Of a DNA stretch of 64,000 nt, positions 1 to 8,112 are shown in pieces; position 1 is the stretch's first letter, and each line of letters begins with the position of its first letter. Source of the stretch: Pseudomonas campi. Lineage in GTDB: Bacteria; Pseudomonadota; Gammaproteobacteria; Pseudomonadales; Pseudomonadaceae. The DNA is taken from the NCBI RefSeq assembly GCF_013200955.2, contig NZ_CP053697.2, positions 4,216,001 through 4,280,000 on the forward strand, given 5' to 3'. The notes under the pieces are model-generated. The model was not told the origin of the DNA. It made no database searches and worked only from the letters and a program-made list of their open reading frames with translations. The translations under genes and the position numbers were made by a program.

Positions 1-122
1 TCACGCACCCGCAGCAGGGTCACTTCGACGTGCTGGGCGCGCAGGCGCTGAGCGACATGCTCCAGCAGCACTTCGGTGCGCGAACGCGCTGCGGGGCTGC
101 CAGACAGCAGAACTACGTGCAT
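1..122 (-). CDS. ssuE: NAD(P)H-dependent FMN reductase, SsuE-like (N-terminal fragment)
   Basis: Only the first 40 codons lie in the window; the gene continues past the left edge. The reverse strand opens with ATG at 122 and reads MHVVLLSGSPAARSRTEVLL, the first beta strand and flavin phosphate loop (GSPxxRSRT) of SsuE/MsuE-type reductases. These enzymes supply FMNH2 to two-component monooxygenases that release sulfite from alkanesulfonates in the cytoplasm. It starts 9 bp after the stop codon of lsfA and on the same strand, so the two are probably co-transcribed, as in the lsfA-ssuEADCBF order known from other pseudomonads. Whether it is ssuE or the paralogue msuE cannot be told from this fragment. 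Confidence 0.72.
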   Translation of the reverse strand, partial: MHVVLLSGSPAARSRTEVLLEHVAQRLRAQHVEVTLLRVR

Positions 123-131
123 GGCCAGTCC

Positions 132-770
132 TTACCGGTTCGGCTGCGGGGTCAGGCGCAGGTAGGGTTTCACCGCGCGATAACCCTGCGGGAAGCGCCG
201 GGCGATCTCGTCCTCGTCCTTCAGCGACGGCACGATCACCACTTCGTCGCCGTCCACCCAGTTGGCCGGGGTGGCGACCTTGTGGCTGTCGGTCAGCTGC
301 AGGGAGTCGATCACCCGCAGGATCTCGTGGAAATTGCGCCCGGTGCTGGCCGGGTAGGTGATGGTCAGGCGCACCTTCTTGTTCGGGTCGATGACGAACA
401 GCGAGCGCACGGTCAGGGTGTCGTTGGCGTTCGGATGGATCAGGTCATACAGGTCGGAGACCTTGCGATCGGCGTCGGCGATGATCGGGAAGTTAACCCG
501 GGTGTTCTGGGTTTCGTTGATATCGTCGATCCACCTCAGGTGCGAGTCGACCGGGTCCACCGACAGGGCGATGGCCTTGACCCCACGTTGGGCGAACTCG
601 TCCTTGAGCTTGGCGGTGAAGCCCAGCTCGGTGGTGCACACCGGAGTGAAGTCGGCCGGGTGGGAGAAGAGAATGCCCCAGCTGTTGCCCAGCCACTCGT
701 GGAAACGAATGCGGCCTTCACTGGAGTCCTGTTCGAAGTCGGGGGCGATGTCGCCCAGGCGGATGGTCAT
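132..770 (-). CDS. lsfA: 1-Cys peroxiredoxin LsfA
   Basis: A 212-residue AhpC/TSA-family protein of the Prx6 (1-Cys) type, which reduces peroxides in the cytoplasm; LsfA is known in Pseudomonas as a protein induced by sulfate starvation. The peroxidatic cysteine lies in HPADFTPVCTTELG near residue 46, and the long C-terminal extension typical of Prx6 proteins is present. The start was set at the ATG at 770 (MTIRLGDIAPDFEQ); the open frame extends 12 codons further upstream but that part (MSPTPRLSRSSS) has no family similarity. It leads the ssuE-like gene and is divergent from sbp, with paired AT-rich dyads between them that probably serve both promoters. Confidence 0.93.
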   Translation of the reverse strand: MTIRLGDIAPDFEQDSSEGRIRFHEWLGNSWGILFSHPADFTPVCTTELGFTAKLKDEFAQRGVKAIALSVDPVDSHLRWIDDINETQNTRVNFPIIADADRKVSDLYDLIHPNANDTLTVRSLFVIDPNKKVRLTITYPASTGRNFHEILRVIDSLQLTDSHKVATPANWVDGDEVVIVPSLKDEDEIARRFPQGYRAVKPYLRLTPQPNR

Positions 771-834
771 GCTGCTGCTCCTTGAGAGTCGTGGCGTGGG
801 GCTCACTATGCTCAGGAACGAAAACGAATAAAAA

Positions 835-858
835 GAATAAATAATGATTTATTTATTC
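835..858. promoter_or_regulatory. AT-rich dyad between lsfA and sbp
   Basis: GAATAAAT at 835-842 is matched by ATTTATTC at 851-858, a perfect 8-bp inverted repeat with an 8-bp spacer, directly upstream of lsfA in an AT-rich island in otherwise GC-rich DNA. The position between two sulfur-starvation genes suggests a site for a LysR-type regulator such as CysB; the identity of the protein is inference. Confidence 0.5.
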
Positions 859-919
859 CATAAAGAGATATGCAGCGAATCATCGACCGCCTCGCACAAA
901 GGCATAAGCATCAAATTAT

Positions 920-955
920 TTATTCTTTCAAAGAATAAAAACTCCCTCCTATAGT
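920..955 (+). promoter_or_regulatory. Probable sbp promoter with dyad TTATTCTTT-C-AAAGAATAA
   Basis: A perfect 9-bp inverted repeat (920-928 and 930-938) sits immediately upstream of CCCTCCTATAGT, whose TATAGT (950-955) is a plausible -10 element 31 bp before the sbp start. No convincing TTGACA is present, as expected of an activator-dependent promoter. The same CCCYCCTA block occurs at three other promoters of this region. Confidence 0.5.
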
Positions 956-986
956 CGCTGCGTTCCCCTTCTTCCAAGGACGCCCG

Positions 987-1982
987 ATGAAACGCCTACT
1001 GCCCGCCACGCTCCTCGCCACCGGCCTGCTCCTCGCCCCGCTGACCCAGGCCGCTACCCTGCTCAACGTCTCCTACGACGTGATGCGCGACTTCTACAAG
1101 GACTACAACGCCGCCTTCCAGCAGCACTGGCAGGCCGAGGGTGGCAAGCCGCTGCAGATCCAGATGTCCCACGGCGGCTCGAGCAAACAGGCTCGCGCGG
1201 TGATCGATGGCCTGGCCGCCGACGTGATCACCATGAACATGGCCACCGATATCAACGCCCTCGCCGACAATGGCGGGCTGGTGCCCAAAGACTGGGCCGA
1301 ACGCCTGCCCAACCACAGCGCGCCGTTCACCTCAGCCACCGTATTTATCGTGCGCAAGGGCAACCCCAAGGGCCTGAAGGACTGGCCGGACCTGCTCAAG
1401 GACGGCGTGCAGGTGGTAGTGCCCAACCCGAAGACCTCGGGCAACGGCCGCTACACCTACCTGTCGGCCTGGGGCTATGTGCTGGAAAAAGGCGGCGACG
1501 AAAAAGCCGCCAAGGACTTCGTCGGCAAGCTGTTCAAGCAGGCGCCGGTACTCGACACCGGTGGTCGCGCCGCCACTACCACCTTTATCCAGAACCAGAT
1601 CGGCGACGTGCTGGTGACCTTCGAGAACGAAGCCGAGATGATCGCCCGCGAGTTCGGCCGTGGCAGCTTCGAAGTGGTCTACCCGAGCGTCTCCGCCGAG
1701 GCCGAGCCACCGGTGGCAGTGGTCGACAAGGTGGTCGACAAGAAAGGCACCCGCAAGGAGGCCGAGGCCTACCTGAAGTACCTGTGGTCCGACGAAGCCC
1801 AGCGCATCGCCGCCAACAACTACCTGCGCCCACGCAACCCGGCGATCCTCGCCGAGTTCGCCGACCGTTTCCCCAAGGTCACCTTCTTCAACGTGGTGAA
1901 GACCTTCGGCGACTGGCCGGTGATCCAGAGCACCCACTTCAAGGATGGCGGGGTGTTCGACCAGATCTATGTCGCGCAGTAA
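987..1982 (+). CDS. sbp: Periplasmic sulfate-binding protein (Sbp), copy 1
   Basis: A 331-residue exported solute-binding protein with a Sec signal peptide of about 22 residues (MKRLLPATLLATGLLLAPLT, cleavage after QAA) followed by the Sbp signature: LLNVSYDVMRDFYKDYN, the GGSSKQARAVIDG loop and VVDKKGTRKEAEAYLKYLWS. It captures sulfate (or thiosulfate) in the periplasm for the CysTWA importer. It is a stand-alone gene: a strong terminator follows and no permease genes are adjacent, so it presumably feeds the cysTWA system encoded 13 kb away, beside a second paralogue at 14048. AAGGA lies about 8 bp before the ATG. It is divergent from lsfA, which supports sulfur-starvation control. Confidence 0.95.
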   Translation: MKRLLPATLLATGLLLAPLTQAATLLNVSYDVMRDFYKDYNAAFQQHWQAEGGKPLQIQMSHGGSSKQARAVIDGLAADVITMNMATDINALADNGGLVPKDWAERLPNHSAPFTSATVFIVRKGNPKGLKDWPDLLKDGVQVVVPNPKTSGNGRYTYLSAWGYVLEKGGDEKAAKDFVGKLFKQAPVLDTGGRAATTTFIQNQIGDVLVTFENEAEMIAREFGRGSFEVVYPSVSAEAEPPVAVVDKVVDKKGTRKEAEAYLKYLWSDEAQRIAANNYLRPRNPAILAEFADRFPKVTFFNVVKTFGDWPVIQSTHFKDGGVFDQIYVAQ

Positions 1983-1997
1983 GACGCGCCCGCACTG

Positions 1998-2026
1998 CAA
2001 AAGCCCGGCCCTGTGCCGGGCTTTTT
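1998..2026 (+). terminator. Rho-independent terminator after sbp
   Basis: AAAGCCCGGC, loop CCTGT, GCCGGGCTTT, then a T run, 17 bp after the sbp stop. Confidence 0.88.
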
Positions 2027-2109
2027 CATACCTGCGACACAGACTTGCGGGCTGATTGCTTGCAGAGCTGAAATTGTCCGCGGCACAGCTCTTTGCCGAG
2101 CACCTCGAC

Positions 2110-2290
2110 ACTTTTGGTTTCGCCCCGCCGGGCGAGTCACTTTCTCTTGTCTGGCCAAGAGAAAGTAACCAAAGAGAAGGCCACCCCTACATCCGGCCCT
2201 GCGCTTCGCTCCGGGTTCGTTCGCTCCATCGCCGTTCCAGGGGCCCGCCGCGAAGGGCCATCCCTGGCCCATCGCGGCTCTCGCGGCATC
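2110..2290 (+). repeat. Intergenic repeat, copy A (left flank of the zinc-ribbon module)
   Basis: The 557-bp space 1983-2539 holds the sbp terminator and this repeat, but no credible gene. The core GGTTTCGCCCCGCCGGGCGA followed by GTCACTTTCTCTT is repeated in inverted orientation at about 3800-3842 (copy B). After the core comes a hairpin of TTTCTCTTG and its complement, and a stretch ending in CCATCCCTGGCCCATCGCGG; copy B also contains GGCCCATCCCTA. The copies therefore share more than the core, though they have diverged. Short open frames across it are low-complexity and not convincing. Confidence 0.6.
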
Positions 2291-2539
2291 CATGCCGCTC
2301 AACCCCTTCCACGACGATTACGTTCACCCTTCTGAAGGGGAATTGGCGTTGCCTGTCGAATTGTGCAGACAGAACAAAAAGCCTTCAGACAGCTCGGAGC
2401 CTAGAACCCGTCAGGAGGCCGAGCGTAGGTGTTGTGCAGGGGAAGCCGCATGGATGTGTAAGCGCACGCCACATTTGGCACCTCCTAGCTCTTCATTTGG
2501 CATAGACATCTGATGCGCCGGCCAGCAGATTTCAGTAGG

Positions 2540-3493
2540 TCAGTCGGCTGAATGCATTTTGTGTCGGTGATAGCTGCAGATCGGGCTGAATGCATCCTCG
2601 CCTTCGAGCAGTGTTCCACAGACCTCACAGTGGGTGTATTGCCCAGGTTCGTAATGGCAGGCTACACAAATTTGTTCGGCATAGACGTAGGCCTGTTCAC
2701 CGCATCCAGGACACTCATCCGATGCCGGTGGTTGACCGGCTTTCCGCCGGTTGTAGTTTTCACCCAGCAAGCTCTCAACAATTGCCATGCCGATTACCAC
2801 TTCATAATCAGTAAGCGCTTGGCAAGCTAGACACTCAAAGAAAGCGTGGGGGCCGGCCGTCTCGTCTTTAAGCTGTATAAGTTGAGAGTCACAATGGCCA
2901 CACCGCATCTTGTCGATACTCGATGCAACAACTTTGTAAGGCCACTGAATTGCAGCGAGCTTCTTTTGGCATGCCGCGACTTCGCCCTCATGGAACGACG
3001 CTACCGCTAGCATCATGTCCCAGCACTCATCACCGAACAGATCAGCCGGTCTCTGCCCTAGGTGAGGTTCACAGAACTCAGTAAGCAATTGCAGCGAGCT
3101 AGCGACTACCTCCTTCATCAAATTCACAGGGTGTTTGCTGAAGTAGTGTTCGACGTCGTTGCGTATTTCCCGAAGCTTTTGCAAGCGCTTCCAGTCAATC
3201 CCTGAGATGCCTAGAGCTTTCAGCCGAGCTTCAATATCAGCAGCATCGACGCTGAGGTTCCCTTTCCCCTTCCAGATTGGGGCCCCCGACGGGTCAAGGG
3301 CCAGCTCTAGACGTGCTTTAAGCAAAGAGTCATTTGAGCCAGTAGGGCTCAGCGCTTGTAGCTTGTGCTTGAAGATCAGCAGAAGCCCGGCGTACACGTT
3401 CCGTATAGCTGAGAGCACCCTCCTTGGATCATCGCTATGGTAATCCTCCATGCCGATCTGGATCGAATCCACTGCATTTTTGAGAATCGACAC
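2540..3493 (-). CDS. Zinc-ribbon protein of unknown function
   Basis: A 317-residue protein that I do not recognise. Residues 1 to about 160 are helical and charged, with IRNVYAGLLLIFKHKL and LREIRNDVEHYFSKH, which resembles the all-helical HEPN-like or abortive-infection type of fold. The C-terminal half contains three CxxC pairs typical of zinc ribbons: MRCGHC with ECLAC, CPGC with CVAC, and HCEVCG with a final Cys/His pair. The start is GTG at 3493, chosen because AAGGAGG lies 4 bp upstream. It overlaps a small upstream ORF by 59 bp. GC content is clearly lower than that of its neighbours and the module is flanked by inverted repeats, so acquisition by transfer is likely. A nucleic-acid or defence role is possible but unproven. 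Confidence 0.8.
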   Translation of the reverse strand: MSILKNAVDSIQIGMEDYHSDDPRRVLSAIRNVYAGLLLIFKHKLQALSPTGSNDSLLKARLELALDPSGAPIWKGKGNLSVDAADIEARLKALGISGIDWKRLQKLREIRNDVEHYFSKHPVNLMKEVVASSLQLLTEFCEPHLGQRPADLFGDECWDMMLAVASFHEGEVAACQKKLAAIQWPYKVVASSIDKMRCGHCDSQLIQLKDETAGPHAFFECLACQALTDYEVVIGMAIVESLLGENYNRRKAGQPPASDECPGCGEQAYVYAEQICVACHYEPGQYTHCEVCGTLLEGEDAFSPICSYHRHKMHSAD

Positions 3494-3659
3494 GAACCCT
3501 CCTTGGGGAAGCGCCCATAAAGCGCGTCAGAAGGGCGTTAGGATCGTTCTTTTCGTATTTCAGCGCTACAGCTATGGCTAAGAGTCGGATTGGCATCGAG
3601 CGATCGAGGCGCAGGCCTTGTGTCGCGGATTCTTCCGGCTCATCTTGCCCCTGTGCCAT
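3435..3659 (-). CDS. Small ORF upstream of and overlapping the zinc-ribbon gene
   Basis: A 74-residue ORF starting at ATG 3659, with GAGGGGG about 7 bp upstream, a good ribosome binding site. It reads MAQGQDEPEESATQGLRLDR and then a short helical segment, MPIRLLAIAVALKYEKNDP. Its 3' end overlaps the zinc-ribbon gene by 59 bp in another frame, an arrangement compatible with translational coupling. No family was recognised. It could also be a leader ORF; the good ribosome binding site and the coherent N-terminal half are the only support. Confidence 0.42.
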   Translation of the reverse strand: MAQGQDEPEESATQGLRLDRSMPIRLLAIAVALKYEKNDPNALLTRFMGASPRRVRVDSQKCSGFDPDRHGGLP

Positions 3660-3667
3660 ACATCTAC

Positions 3668-3850
3668 CCCCTCACAGGATGCGGCGAGAGGCGTAAAAAG
3701 CTAGGGATGGGCCTTGAACGCCGGCTCCCGGAGCGACACCGGAGGGAGGGAAGTTTCGCGCAGCGAAACCCGGATGCCGGGCGCGCTTTCTCTTTCGCGC
3801 GAGCAAAGAGAAAGTGACTCGCCCGGAGGGGCGAAACCAGAGGTATTGGA
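3668..3850 (-). repeat. Intergenic repeat, copy B (right flank, inverted relative to copy A)
   Basis: Read on the minus strand, this stretch contains GGTTTCGCCCCTCCGGGCGA, then GTCACTTTCTCTT, a TTTCTCTT hairpin and GGCCCATCCCTAGC, matching copy A at 2110-2290 in opposite orientation. The space 3660-3966 holds only this repeat and a terminator. Confidence 0.6.
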
Positions 3851-3916
3851 ACACTCAGTAAACAGCCATGTGCAGAGAACGCTACCGGCACCAATCAGCT
3901 CAAAAGTGCTGAACAT

Positions 3917-3942
3917 AAAAAACCGGGCCTTGCGGCCCGGAA
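3917..3942 (-). terminator. Terminator after the ssu-like operon
   Basis: On the minus strand CCGGGCC, loop GCAA, GGCCCGG, then TTTTTT, 25 bp after the stop of the ABC ATPase gene. Confidence 0.85.
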
Positions 3943-3966
3943 ACGTGCTTCCACCTTGAGGTTCTT

Positions 3967-4698
3967 TTACAGCGCGTGGGCCTGGTACAGCGCGGTCAGC
4001 GCCTCGCCGCGCAGGTAGGCCAGTTCCACCGCGCGGCGATCACGCGGGCGGGCCAGCGGGACATTCAGTTCCAGCTGCAGGCGGCTGGGTGTGCCACCGA
4101 GGATCAGCACCCGGTCGCTCAGGTAGAACGCCTCGTCCAGGTCATGGGTGACCAGCAGCAGGGCGATGCCGTAATGCTCGGCGAGGGCCACCACCAAATC
4201 CTGCAGTTTCATGCGGGTGAAGGCATCCACCGCACTGAAGGGTTCATCGAGCAGCAGCACCTGCGGCCGGCCGAACAGGCCACGGGCGATGGCCACGCGC
4301 TGGGCCATACCGCCGGAGAGTTGCTTGGGCAGTTTCTCGGCATGCCCGGCCAGGCCGACATCCTGTAGCAGCTGGCTGACCCATGCGGCATCGGCTGCGC
4401 GGCCGGCGGCAAAGCCAACGTTCTCCACCACCGTCAGCCAGGGCAGCAGGCGCGGCTCCTGGAACACCACGCCGATACCGCTGCCACGGCCGAAGCCGAG
4501 CAACGGGTTGAGTTCCAGACTGCCGGAGAAGTCGCGATCGAGCCCGGCGGCAATGCGCAGCAGGGTGCTCTTGCCGCAACCACTGGGGCCGAGCAGGCTG
4601 ACGATCTCGCCGGGGGCCAAGGCCAGGCTGATTTCATCGAGCACCCGTACGCCGGCGAAGGCCTTGCGGATGCCCTGCAATTGCAGCAATGCGCTCAT
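3967..4698 (-). CDS. ABC transporter ATP-binding protein, SsuB/NitT-TauT type
   Basis: A 243-residue ABC ATPase that powers import through the adjacent permease at the inner membrane. Walker A is GPSGCGKST, the Q-loop lies in VVFQEPRLLPW, the signature is LSGGMAQR, Walker B is VLLLDEPFSAVD and the switch histidine is in LVTHDLDEA. The EPRLLPW sequence is typical of the aliphatic-sulfonate/taurine/nitrate subfamily. The start is ATG at 4698, 1 bp after the permease stop codon; upstream in-frame codons lie inside the permease gene. It is last in an operon of binding protein, permease and ATPase. The substrate is most likely an alkanesulfonate or sulfate ester, inferred from the sulfur-gene context. 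Confidence 0.9.
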   Translation of the reverse strand: MSALLQLQGIRKAFAGVRVLDEISLALAPGEIVSLLGPSGCGKSTLLRIAAGLDRDFSGSLELNPLLGFGRGSGIGVVFQEPRLLPWLTVVENVGFAAGRAADAAWVSQLLQDVGLAGHAEKLPKQLSGGMAQRVAIARGLFGRPQVLLLDEPFSAVDAFTRMKLQDLVVALAEHYGIALLLVTHDLDEAFYLSDRVLILGGTPSRLQLELNVPLARPRDRRAVELAYLRGEALTALYQAHAL

Positions 4699-4699
4699 C

Positions 4700-5527
4700 T
4701 CATGCCTCCCCACCGCTGTAGCTGTCGCGCCAATGCAGGGCGCGGCTTTCCAGGTGTTTCAGCAGACCGTCGCTGAGCTTGCCGAGCAGCGCGAGCAGGA
4801 CGATGGCGGCGAGCACCAGGTCCGGACGCGACGTCTCGCGGCCGTCGCTGAGCAGGTAGCCGAGGCCCTGGGTGGCCGCGATCAGTTCGGCGGCGACGAG
4901 GAACATCCAGCTCAGGCTGAGCGCCCCGCGCAGGCCGGTAAACAGGTTGGGCAGCGCCGCCGGCAGGAGGATGCGGCGGGTCAGAGCGAAGGCCGGCAGG
5001 CCATGCAGCTGGCCGACTTCCACCAGTTTGCGATCGACCCCGCGAATGCCGGCGAGCAGCGCCAGGTACACCGGGAAGAACGCGCCGAGGGCGATCAGCA
5101 CGATCTTCGGCGTCTCGTCGATGCCCAGCCAGAGCAACAGCAGCGGCACCCAGGCCAGGCTGGGAATCGCCCGCAGGGCCTGAAAACTGGGCTCCAGGTA
5201 GGCCTCGGCACGGCGGCTGAGGCCGACCCAGGCGCCAATCAGCACAGCCAGGCCGGCACCGCAGGCAAACCCCGCCGCTACCCGCGCCAGGCTGACGCCG
5301 ACATGCCCCCACAGCTCACCGCTGGCCGCCTGCCAGTACAGCGTCGCGCCGATCTGGCTGGGCGCCGGCAACTGGTGCGCCGGTACCCAGCCCAGGCGCA
5401 CCAGAACCTCCAGCAAGCCGACCAGCACCAGCGGCAACACCAGGCCGCGCCAGCTCGCCAGGCCGGGGCGGCGCCAGCGCGGTAGGCGCATGGCACTGCG
5501 CAGGGCGAGCAGGCTGGACGCGGGCAT
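4700..5527 (-). CDS. ABC transporter permease, SsuC-like
   Basis: A 275-residue inner-membrane permease of the BPD_transp_1 family with about six hydrophobic segments, beginning at LPLVLVGLLEVLVRL. The EAA-type cytoplasmic loop that docks the ATPase is LVEVGQLHGLPAFALTRRIL followed by PAALPN, near residues 160-185. This matches SsuC/TauC permeases. The gene starts 5 bp after the stop of the binding-protein gene and ends 1 bp before the ATPase, so the three are one transcription unit. Substrate specificity is set by the binding protein and cannot be read from this subunit. Confidence 0.9.
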   Translation of the reverse strand: MPASSLLALRSAMRLPRWRRPGLASWRGLVLPLVLVGLLEVLVRLGWVPAHQLPAPSQIGATLYWQAASGELWGHVGVSLARVAAGFACGAGLAVLIGAWVGLSRRAEAYLEPSFQALRAIPSLAWVPLLLLWLGIDETPKIVLIALGAFFPVYLALLAGIRGVDRKLVEVGQLHGLPAFALTRRILLPAALPNLFTGLRGALSLSWMFLVAAELIAATQGLGYLLSDGRETSRPDLVLAAIVLLALLGKLSDGLLKHLESRALHWRDSYSGGEA

Positions 5528-5532
5528 GGCCG

Positions 5533-6522
5533 TTACTCCGCCTTGGCCACGGGCTGGCCGATGACGCTGGCCGCCAGTTGCGGGCTGATCAGTTGCTCGA
5601 CGGTGGCGGCCACATCAGTGCCCGGACGCACCAGTTGCTCCTCGACCAGGATCGGCGCGGCTGCCTTCAGCGCGGCAATGTGCTCGGGCCCCGGCTGCGG
5701 GTTGCTGAAGTCGGTACGCGACAGCTGCAGCTTGGCCACTTCCAGCGGCAGCTTGGCTTCACGGGCGAGCAGCTCGGCGGTCTGCTGCGGGTGGGTAACG
5801 GCCCAGTGGCGGGCTTTCTCGTAGGCGCCGATGACCTTCTCGATCAGCTTGGGCTGCTCCTTGAGGAAGCTGTCGCTGACGTTGAGCACGCCATAGCTGT
5901 TGAAGTCGACATTCCGGTAGAGCAGGCGCGAGCCGGCTTGCAGCTGGCTGGCGGCCAGGTGTGGGTCGAGCCCGGACCAGGCGTCGACATCGCCGCGCTC
6001 CAGGGCCACGCGGCCATCCGGATGCTGCAGGTGGACGATTTCCACGTCGTTCTTGTCCAGGCCGGCCGTCTGCAGGCTGCGCAGGAGGAACAGGTAAGGG
6101 TCGGTGCCCTTGGTGGCGGCGATCTTCTTGCCCTTGAGGTCGGCCAGGGTGTTGATCGGCGAGTCTTTCGGCACCGCCAGGGCGGTCCATTCCGGGCGAC
6201 TGGCGATGTACACCGTCTTCACCGGGCTGCCGTTGGCGCGGCTGAGTACAGCGGCCAGGCCAGCGGTGGAGGCGAAGTCGATGCTGCCGCCGTTGAGGTA
6301 TTCGAGAGAGCGGTTGCTGCCCTGGCTGAACACCCACTTGACGCGGATGCCGTCGGCGGCGAGCTGTTTCTCGAGAATGCCCTGCTCCTTCAGCACCAGG
6401 CTGGTGGGGGCGTAGTAGGCGTAGTCCAGGCGGACTTCCTTGGGTGTTTCGGCCTGCACGCCGGCGGCTGCCAGGGCGGCCAGCAGGGCGCTGAGGCCGT
6501 GACGCAATGTGAAGTGTTTCAT
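5533..6522 (-). CDS. Periplasmic substrate-binding protein, SsuA-like, copy 1
   Basis: A 329-residue exported binding protein of the NMT1/SsuA type. The signal peptide runs to about residue 24 (LSALLAALAAAGVQA). LDYAYYAPTSLVLKEQG, the GGSIDFASTAG loop and LKGKKIAATKGTDPYLFLLR are the usual ligand-binding regions of aliphatic-sulfonate binding proteins. It heads the operon with the permease and ATPase genes; the OprD-type porin gene lies upstream on the same strand with a 95-bp gap. The probable ligand is a sulfonate or sulfate ester, but NMT1-like proteins also bind other anions, so the ligand is inference. Confidence 0.88.
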   Translation of the reverse strand: MKHFTLRHGLSALLAALAAAGVQAETPKEVRLDYAYYAPTSLVLKEQGILEKQLAADGIRVKWVFSQGSNRSLEYLNGGSIDFASTAGLAAVLSRANGSPVKTVYIASRPEWTALAVPKDSPINTLADLKGKKIAATKGTDPYLFLLRSLQTAGLDKNDVEIVHLQHPDGRVALERGDVDAWSGLDPHLAASQLQAGSRLLYRNVDFNSYGVLNVSDSFLKEQPKLIEKVIGAYEKARHWAVTHPQQTAELLAREAKLPLEVAKLQLSRTDFSNPQPGPEHIAALKAAAPILVEEQLVRPGTDVAATVEQLISPQLAASVIGQPVAKAE

Positions 6523-6617
6523 GGGGTTCTCCTTGGCTCTTGGGCAGATGCCTTCCGGCCCGATGGCGGGCTGGTCAGGAGGTGGCGCCGGCGGGGTTCG
6601 CCGGCGCTCTGGGTGAA

Positions 6618-7940
6618 TCAGAGGATTGGCAGGCTGTAGCTGAGGATCAGACGATTCTCGTCCTGGTCAGCCGCCGCGTTGCCGCGCAGGCTGGCGTTAC
6701 GCCAGGACACGCCAAGGCCTTTGAGGGCACCGTCCTGCAGGGTGTAGTCGAGACGGAAATCGCGTTCCCATTCCTGCTTGTCGCCGTCGACCGAGTCGAT
6801 GTTGTCGCCGGACAGGTAGGTGACGGTGGCTTTCAGGCCCGGTACGCCGACTTTGCTGAAGTCGTAGCCGTACTCGGCCAGCCAGGTGCGCTCGCCGGCA
6901 CTGAGGAACTTGCCGATCTGGCGATCGGTGATCAGGTAGGCAGTGGCGCCATCGCCCTGGTTGAGGAACGGGAAGTTGCTGTCACCCGAGACCTGCTGAT
7001 AACCGGCACTCAGCGCGTGGCCGCCGAGGCTGTAGGTGAACAGGGCGCTCCAGGTGTCGTTGTCCACTTCACCCTTGGTCACGCCATTGCCGTAGTAACC
7101 GGTGCTGACATAGCCATCGGCGCGCCCGGCAGCGCTGCCGTTCTCGCCATCGGAGTCGCTCTTGAAGTAGCGCAGGTCGGACTTCAACGCACCCGAGCCC
7201 AGGGCCAGGTTGTGGGTCAGGCCGAGGAAATGCTGCTGGTAGAAGTCTTCCAGGTTGCCGTAGTAGTACTGCGCCAGCAGGTTCTTGCCGATCTTGTAGT
7301 CGCCACCGGCGTAGTAGAAGGTGTTGCTGAACTGACCGGTCTGGGCGTTGTTGGCGCCACCGATCGACAGGCTTTCGCTGCTGCTCGAGCTGCGGCCCTT
7401 GGCGTGTTCCAGTTGGCCACCGATCAGGGTCAGGTTGTCGAGTTCATTGGAGGTGATCTGCCCGCCGTCGAAGGTCTGCGGCAGCAGGCGGCCGTCGTTG
7501 AAGGTCACCACCGGCAGCTTCGGCTGCAGGGTGCCGATACGCGCCTCGGTCTTGGACAGACGCAGCTTGCCGGTCAGGCCGAGGCTGCTGAATTGGTCCT
7601 CGGCGCGACCGTTTTCGTCGGTGGGGAACACCGTGCCGCTGTACTTGCTGGAGTCCGGGTTGTAGTGGCGGCCCTTACCGGAATCCAGCTTGATGCCGAG
7701 CAGGCCGATAGCGTCCACGCCGACACCGACGGTGCCTTCGGTGTAGCCGGAGATGTAGTTGAACTGGAAGCCCTGGCCCCATTCTTCCTGGGTGTTGGCA
7801 TCCGCGTTGCGGGTGTCCTGATTGATGTAGAAATTGCGCAGACCGATGGTGGCCTTGCTGTCTTCGATGAAACCGGCGGCGCCGGCCTGCTGGGCGATGG
7901 CGCCGAGGGCGACGGCCAGGGCCAGGGATGACTTGTTCAT
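6618..7940 (-). CDS. OprD-family outer-membrane porin
   Basis: A 440-residue porin with a signal peptide (MNKSSLALAVALGAIAQQAG, cleaved after AGA) followed by the OprD opening GFIEDSKATIGLRNFYINQD, alternating amphipathic strands, and a C-terminal outer-membrane insertion signal ending LILSYSLPIL. The length is usual for OprD/Occ porins, which are 18-stranded substrate-specific channels. Placed directly upstream of the sulfonate-type ABC operon, it probably admits the same organosulfur compound across the outer membrane. Its upstream region carries a CCCTAGATT promoter block shared with other sulfur genes. A GC-rich hairpin without a T run follows it at 6587-6610. Confidence 0.93.
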   Translation of the reverse strand: MNKSSLALAVALGAIAQQAGAAGFIEDSKATIGLRNFYINQDTRNADANTQEEWGQGFQFNYISGYTEGTVGVGVDAIGLLGIKLDSGKGRHYNPDSSKYSGTVFPTDENGRAEDQFSSLGLTGKLRLSKTEARIGTLQPKLPVVTFNDGRLLPQTFDGGQITSNELDNLTLIGGQLEHAKGRSSSSSESLSIGGANNAQTGQFSNTFYYAGGDYKIGKNLLAQYYYGNLEDFYQQHFLGLTHNLALGSGALKSDLRYFKSDSDGENGSAAGRADGYVSTGYYGNGVTKGEVDNDTWSALFTYSLGGHALSAGYQQVSGDSNFPFLNQGDGATAYLITDRQIGKFLSAGERTWLAEYGYDFSKVGVPGLKATVTYLSGDNIDSVDGDKQEWERDFRLDYTLQDGALKGLGVSWRNASLRGNAAADQDENRLILSYSLPIL

Positions 7941-8075
7941 GCTCGATGCTCCAGATGCGTTCTTGGTCTCGTATGGGCTGGGGCTCGAGCCGGCGGTCTG
8001 TGTGCCGTGCTGCTTAAGGAAAGAGAGCCCCTTTGATCGGGCTCGGTGCGGTGGTCCGCTGTCGGCTTGGGGTGC

Positions 8076-8112
8076 AATCTAGGGGATTTTTTTAATCCCT
8101 AAAAAGAATTGT
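8076..8112 (-). promoter_or_regulatory. Probable porin promoter, divergent region 7941-8309
   Basis: The 369-bp divergent space between the porin and the second SsuA-like gene is AT-rich around 8080-8200. On the minus strand CCCCTAGATT gives a possible -10 (TAGATT, 8081-8076), preceded by an A/T tract and AATTCTTTTT. This resembles the sbp and oscA promoters (A-rich tract, CCCYCCTA, -10). No further gene is visible in the gap. Confidence 0.4.

Noticed and set aside
2056..2513. Open frames of up to 149 codons between sbp and the zinc-ribbon gene
   Set aside because: They run through the terminator and repeat copy A; composition is that of translated repeat DNA.
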